The position numbers and the translations under genes are program-made. A DNA stretch of 64,000 nucleotides, taken from Chimaeribacter arupi (lineage in GTDB: Bacteria > Pseudomonadota > Gammaproteobacteria > Enterobacterales > Enterobacteriaceae). The stretch is from contig NZ_PJZI01000020.1 in NCBI RefSeq assembly GCF_002858805.1, positions 1-64,000 of the forward strand, given 5' to 3'. The notes beneath the pieces are model-generated. The model had not been told where the DNA came from. It saw only the letters and a program-made list of their open reading frames with translations, and ran no database searches. Positions 60,519 through 64,000 of the stretch are shown here, piece after piece (the first letter of the stretch is position 1; the number at the start of each line of letters is the position of its first letter).

Positions 60519-63500
60519 TCAGTTCTCCTCCTGAGGACGTGGGATCGCGGCGGCCGGGCGCAACCGGCTGCGCAGGCGATCAAAAAACAGGTAGACCACC
60601 GGCGTGGTGTAGAGGGTCAGCACCTGGCTGACCAGCAGGCCGCCGACGATGGTCATGCCCAGCGGCTGGCGCAGCTCTGCGCCGTCGCCCTGGGTCAGCG
60701 CCAGCGGCAGCGCGCCGAACAGCGCCGCCAGGGTGGTCATCAGAATCGGCCGGAAACGCAGCAGGCTGGCCTGGAAAATCGCCTCGCGCGCGGTGAGGTG
60801 GCCGCGCCGCTGCGCCTCCAGCGCGAAATCGACCATCATTATTGCATTCTTTTTCACGATGCCGATCAACAGCAACACCCCTATCAGTGCAATCAGGCTG
60901 AACGGCGTATCGAACGCCTCCAGCGCCAGCAGCGCCCCCAGCCCGGCGGAGGGCAGGGTGGAGAGGATGGTCAGCGGGTGGACGTAACTCTCATACAGCA
61001 CTCCCAGCACAATGTAGATGGTGGCGATGGCCGCGAGGATAAGCAGCACCTGTGAGCGCTGCGTCTCCTGGAACACCTGCGCCGTGCCGGCGAACTGGCC
61101 GCGCACCGTGGGCGGCACCCGAAGTTCCGTCATGGTGCGCTGCACCGCGGCGGTGGCATCCGACAGGCTGACGCCGTCCGGCAGGTTAAACGAGATGGTC
61201 GAGGCGGCCGACAACCCCTGGTGGCTCACCGACAGCGGCGCGTTGGCCGGTTGCCAGCGGGCAAAGTAGGAGAGCGGCACCGGCTTGCCGTCGCTGTTGG
61301 TGACGAACATCTGGTCAAGCGCGCTGACGTCCTGGTTATAGGCGGCGGCCACTTCCATCACCACTTTGTACTGATTAAGGGGCTGATAAATGGTGGAAAT
61401 CTGGCGCTGGCCGAAGGCGTTATTCAACAGCGCGTTGGCATCCGCCACGCTGATGCCGAGCCGTGCCATCGCGTCGCGGTCATAAATCAGCCCCAGCTCT
61501 GCGCCGCTGTCCTCCTGGTCGGAGTTCACATCCTCCAGCTCCGGCAGTTTCGCCAGCGCCGCCCGCACCTGCGGCTCCCAGGTGCGCAGGTCGTTCAGCT
61601 CGTCGGCCAGCAGGGTGAACTGGTACCCGGCGTTGGACTGCCGCGCGCCGACGCGGATGTCCTGCACCGGCACCAGGAACAGGCTGGCCCCCGGCTCTTT
61701 CGCCAGCTTGACGCGCAGCCGGGCAATCACCTGCTGCGCGCTCTCGCGGCGTTCGCCGAGCGGTTTGAGCGAAATGTACATCGAGCCGACGTTGATGCGG
61801 TTGCCGGTAAAGCCGGTGACACTCTCGACTGCCGGATCCGCGCCGACAATCGTCATAAAATCTTCCAGCTTATGGCGCATCGCGCGGAACGAGATGCTCT
61901 GGTCGCCCTGGATGTAACCGAGCAACCGGCCGGTGTCCTGCTCCGGGAAGAAGGTTTTCGGGATGCTGATATAGAGCCACACCGTCAGCCCGATGGTCGC
62001 CAGCAACAGCAGCCCCACCAGCCGCGCATGGTTCAGCACCCGGTTCAGCGAGCGGCCGTACGCCTGTTGCAGCCGGTTGAGCCAGCGGGTGACGCCGCGC
62101 GGTTCCGGGTGCGGCATCCCCGGCCAGGCCGGGGGCTGCGGCCGCAGGATGCGCGCGCACATCATCGGCGTCAGCGTCAGGGAGACCACCAGCGACAGCC
62201 CGATCGCCACCGACAGCGTCACGGCAAACTCATGGAACAGCCGCCCCGGCAGCCCCTCCATCAGCAGCAGCGGGATAAACACCGCCACCAGCGAAACGCT
62301 CATCGACAGCACGGTAAAGCCGACCTCTTTCACCCCCAGCAGCGCCGCGGGCAGCGGTTTCATGCCTGACTCAATGTGGCGGGCGATGTTCTCCAGCACC
62401 ACGATGGCGTCATCCACCACAAAGCCGGTGGCGATGGTCAGCGCCATCAGCGACAGGTTATTCAGGCTGAAGCCGCACAGATACATGGCGGCAAAGGTAC
62501 CGATCAGCGACACCGGCACCGCCACCGCCGGGATAAACGTGGCACGGCCCGAACGCAGGAACAGGAACACCACCAGGATCACCAGCGCCACCGCGATAAT
62601 CAGCGACTGCTCCACCTCATGCAGCGAGGCACGGATGGTGGGCGATCTGTCCTGCGCCACCGCCAGCGTCATGGTGGCAGGCACCGCCTGGCGCAGCGCA
62701 GGCAGCGCCGCCCGCACCCGGTCTACGGTGGCGATGATGTTGGCGTCCGCCGTGCGCCGCACCAGGATGAGCACCGCCGGTTTGGCGTTGCTCATCCCGG
62801 CGTTGTGCACATCCTGCGAGCCGTCCTGCACCTGCGCCACGTCCTGCAACCGCACCGCCGCGCCGTTGTGGTAGTGCACAATCAGCGGCTGGTAGTCGCG
62901 CGCCTCGGTCAGGGCGTCATTGGCCTGCAACTGCCAGCGCCGGTCGCCGGACTCCACCGCGCCCTGCGGTTTGCGCACGTTGGCCTGGCTAATCGCCTCG
63001 CGCACCTCATCCAGCGACACGCCCTGGTTGAACAGCGCCTGCGGGTTGAGCGCCACCCGCACCGCAGGCAGCGAGCTGCCGCCCACCGTGACATCCCCGA
63101 CCCCTTCAATCTGGGCGATTTTCTGCACCAGCCGGGTGCTGGCGACGTCATACATCTGCACCGGGCTGTAGGTGTCGGAGGTCAGCGTCAGGATCATCAC
63201 CGGCGCATCGGAAGGGTTGGCCTTGCGGTAGGTCGGCCGGTTCGGCATCCCGCTCGGCAGCAGGCTCTGCGCGGCATTCAGCGCCGCCTGCACATCCCGC
63301 GCGGCGCCGTCGATGTTCCGGTCGAGGTCAAACTGCATCACGATGGTGGTGCTGCCGAGCGAACTGCGTGAGGTCATCTCATTGATGCCGGCAATGCGCC
63401 CCAGCGCCCGCTCCAGCGGCGTTGCCACCGACGACGCCATGGTCTCCGGCGAGGCACCGGGCAGCGAGGCGGTGACCTGGATCACCGGGTAGTCCACCGC

Positions 63501-63614
63501 CGGCAGCGGCGACACCGGCAGCCGGAGGAACCCCAGCAGCCCGGCCAGCACAATTGCCGCCGTCAGCAGGGTGGTCGCCACCGGGCGATGGATAAACAGG
63601 GCAAAAAATTTCAC
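60519..63614 (-). CDS. mdtC: RND multidrug efflux pump subunit MdtC
   Basis: A 1,031-residue inner-membrane resistance-nodulation-division pump with 12 membrane helices and two large periplasmic loops. It forms a heterotrimer with MdtB (two MdtB to one MdtC) and works with MdtA and TolC to export bile salts and novobiocin. Motifs [38 protein letters not shown] and the transmembrane [18 protein letters not shown], with its paired aspartates for proton transfer, are present. Its ATG overlaps the mdtB stop by four bases. Confidence 0.98.
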   Translation of the reverse strand: MKFFALFIHRPVATTLLTAAIVLAGLLGFLRLPVSPLPAVDYPVIQVTASLPGASPETMASSVATPLERALGRIAGINEMTSRSSLGSTTIVMQFDLDRNIDGAARDVQAALNAAQSLLPSGMPNRPTYRKANPSDAPVMILTLTSDTYSPVQMYDVASTRLVQKIAQIEGVGDVTVGGSSLPAVRVALNPQALFNQGVSLDEVREAISQANVRKPQGAVESGDRRWQLQANDALTEARDYQPLIVHYHNGAAVRLQDVAQVQDGSQDVHNAGMSNAKPAVLILVRRTADANIIATVDRVRAALPALRQAVPATMTLAVAQDRSPTIRASLHEVEQSLIIAVALVILVVFLFLRSGRATFIPAVAVPVSLIGTFAAMYLCGFSLNNLSLMALTIATGFVVDDAIVVLENIARHIESGMKPLPAALLGVKEVGFTVLSMSVSLVAVFIPLLLMEGLPGRLFHEFAVTLSVAIGLSLVVSLTLTPMMCARILRPQPPAWPGMPHPEPRGVTRWLNRLQQAYGRSLNRVLNHARLVGLLLLATIGLTVWLYISIPKTFFPEQDTGRLLGYIQGDQSISFRAMRHKLEDFMTIVGADPAVESVTGFTGNRINVGSMYISLKPLGERRESAQQVIARLRVKLAKEPGASLFLVPVQDIRVGARQSNAGYQFTLLADELNDLRTWEPQVRAALAKLPELEDVNSDQEDSGAELGLIYDRDAMARLGISVADANALLNNAFGQRQISTIYQPLNQYKVVMEVAAAYNQDVSALDQMFVTNSDGKPVPLSYFARWQPANAPLSVSHQGLSAASTISFNLPDGVSLSDATAAVQRTMTELRVPPTVRGQFAGTAQVFQETQRSQVLLILAAIATIYIVLGVLYESYVHPLTILSTLPSAGLGALLALEAFDTPFSLIALIGVLLLIGIVKKNAIMMVDFALEAQRRGHLTAREAIFQASLLRFRPILMTTLAALFGALPLALTQGDGAELRQPLGMTIVGGLLVSQVLTLYTTPVVYLFFDRLRSRLRPAAAIPRPQEEN

Positions 63615-64000
63615 TGTGGGCGCGGCTCCTGCGGGTGCGGGCGGGCGCGGCGCGCCAGCCGGTCAAACAACAGGTAGATAACCGGTGTGGTAAACAGCGT
63701 CAGCACCTGGCTGACTATCAGCCCGCCCACCATGCAGATGCCGAGCGGGCGGCGCAACTCCGCGCCGACGCCGGTAGCCAGCATCAGCGGCAGCGCACCG
63801 AGCAGCGCCGCCAGCGTGGTCATCAGAATCGGCCGGAAGCGCAGCAGGCACGCCTGGTAGATCGCCTCGTAGGGCGTCATGCCCTGGTCGCGTTCCGCCG
63901 CCAGCGCGAAGTCGATCATCATGATGGCGTTCTTCTTCACAATGCCGATCAGCAGGATGATGCCGATAATCGCGATCACATCCAGCGCGCTGCCTGCCAG
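63611..64000 (-). CDS. mdtB: RND multidrug efflux pump subunit MdtB (C-terminal part, truncated by window edge)
   Basis: The frame is open to the last base and encodes the last 129 residues of Mdt[54 protein letters not shown] and the final helix ending [14 protein letters not shown]. This is the same fold as the end of MdtC. The four-base overlap with mdtC shows operon structure. The rest lies beyond the window. Confidence 0.97.
   Translation of the reverse strand: MAGSALDVIAIIGIILLIGIVKKNAIMMIDFALAAERDQGMTPYEAIYQACLLRFRPILMTTLAALLGALPLMLATGVGAELRRPLGICMVGGLIVSQVLTLFTTPVIYLLFDRLARRARPHPQEPRPQ

Overview
This window is a GC-rich chromosomal segment of an Enterobacterales bacterium. Many stretches keep the gene order of E. 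coli K-12 (purL-glmY-glrK-qseG-glrR-glnB, hmp/glyA, hcaT/csiE, suhB/trmJ, iscR-iscS, pepB-sseB, ndk-rlmN, rodZ-ispG-hisS-yfgM-bamB-der, xseA/guaB-guaA, thiM-thiD, mdtBCD-baeSR-yegP-yegQ). Proteins are very close to their E. coli counterparts. The PilW-type lipoprotein before rodZ and a protealysin/emfourin pair point to the Serratia/Yersinia side of the order. This placement is an inference from protein resemblance.

Layout. 1-5 kb: end of pdxJ, acpS, yfhL, then a MurNAc-6P module (murR divergent from murQ-murP-pgpC). 5-11.5 kb: tadA, mltF, purL with a PurR box. 11.4-16.5 kb: GlmY sRNA behind a sigma-54 promoter with three GlrR-type boxes, followed by its own regulators glrK-qseG-glrR, then glnB. 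16.5-23.8 kb: hmp with an NsrR site, glyA with a PurR box, hcaT, csiE, suhB, trmJ. 23.9-25.7 kb: iscR-iscS. 25.9-39 kb: pepB, sseB, ndk, rlmN, pilW-like, rodZ, ispG, hisS, yfgM, bamB, der, an auxin-efflux-type carrier. 39-43.2 kb: metallo-beta-lactamase-fold hydrolase, yfgJ, protealysin plus emfourin, xseA. 43.3-46.5 kb: guaB-guaA. 46.6-49.9 kb: an accessory islet (vapBC, iraP, a zinc-ribbon protein, a GNAT, two small unknowns). 49.9-51.7 kb: TPP riboswitch and thiMD. 51.7-54.4 kb: a KdsD/GutQ-type isomerase, a GntR regulator, yegS. 54.7-64 kb: CyaR sRNA, trhP (yegQ), yegP, baeR, baeS, mdtD, mdtC and the end of mdtB.

The most striking feature is at 24-26 kb. The isc operon holds only iscR and iscS and runs directly into pepB. 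The genes iscU, iscA, hscB, hscA, fdx and iscX, normally in that gap, are absent. IscS has also lost about its last 20 residues, the tail involved in binding the scaffold IscU, while the catalytic Lys206 and Cys328 remain. Two IscR-type operators upstream are kept. The cell appears to retain IscS as a sulfur donor, plausibly for tRNA thiolation and thiamine, and would have to build Fe-S clusters by another route. Several Fe-S proteins in this same window (YfhL, RlmN, IspG, IscR) still need clusters.

Other systems worth attention are the self-contained GlrK/QseG/GlrR-GlmY circuit with a hairpin-rich segment after the conserved GlmY body, and the 46.6-49.4 kb islet, where three small genes, including the RpoS anti-adaptor iraP, share a stationary-phase-like -10 element.
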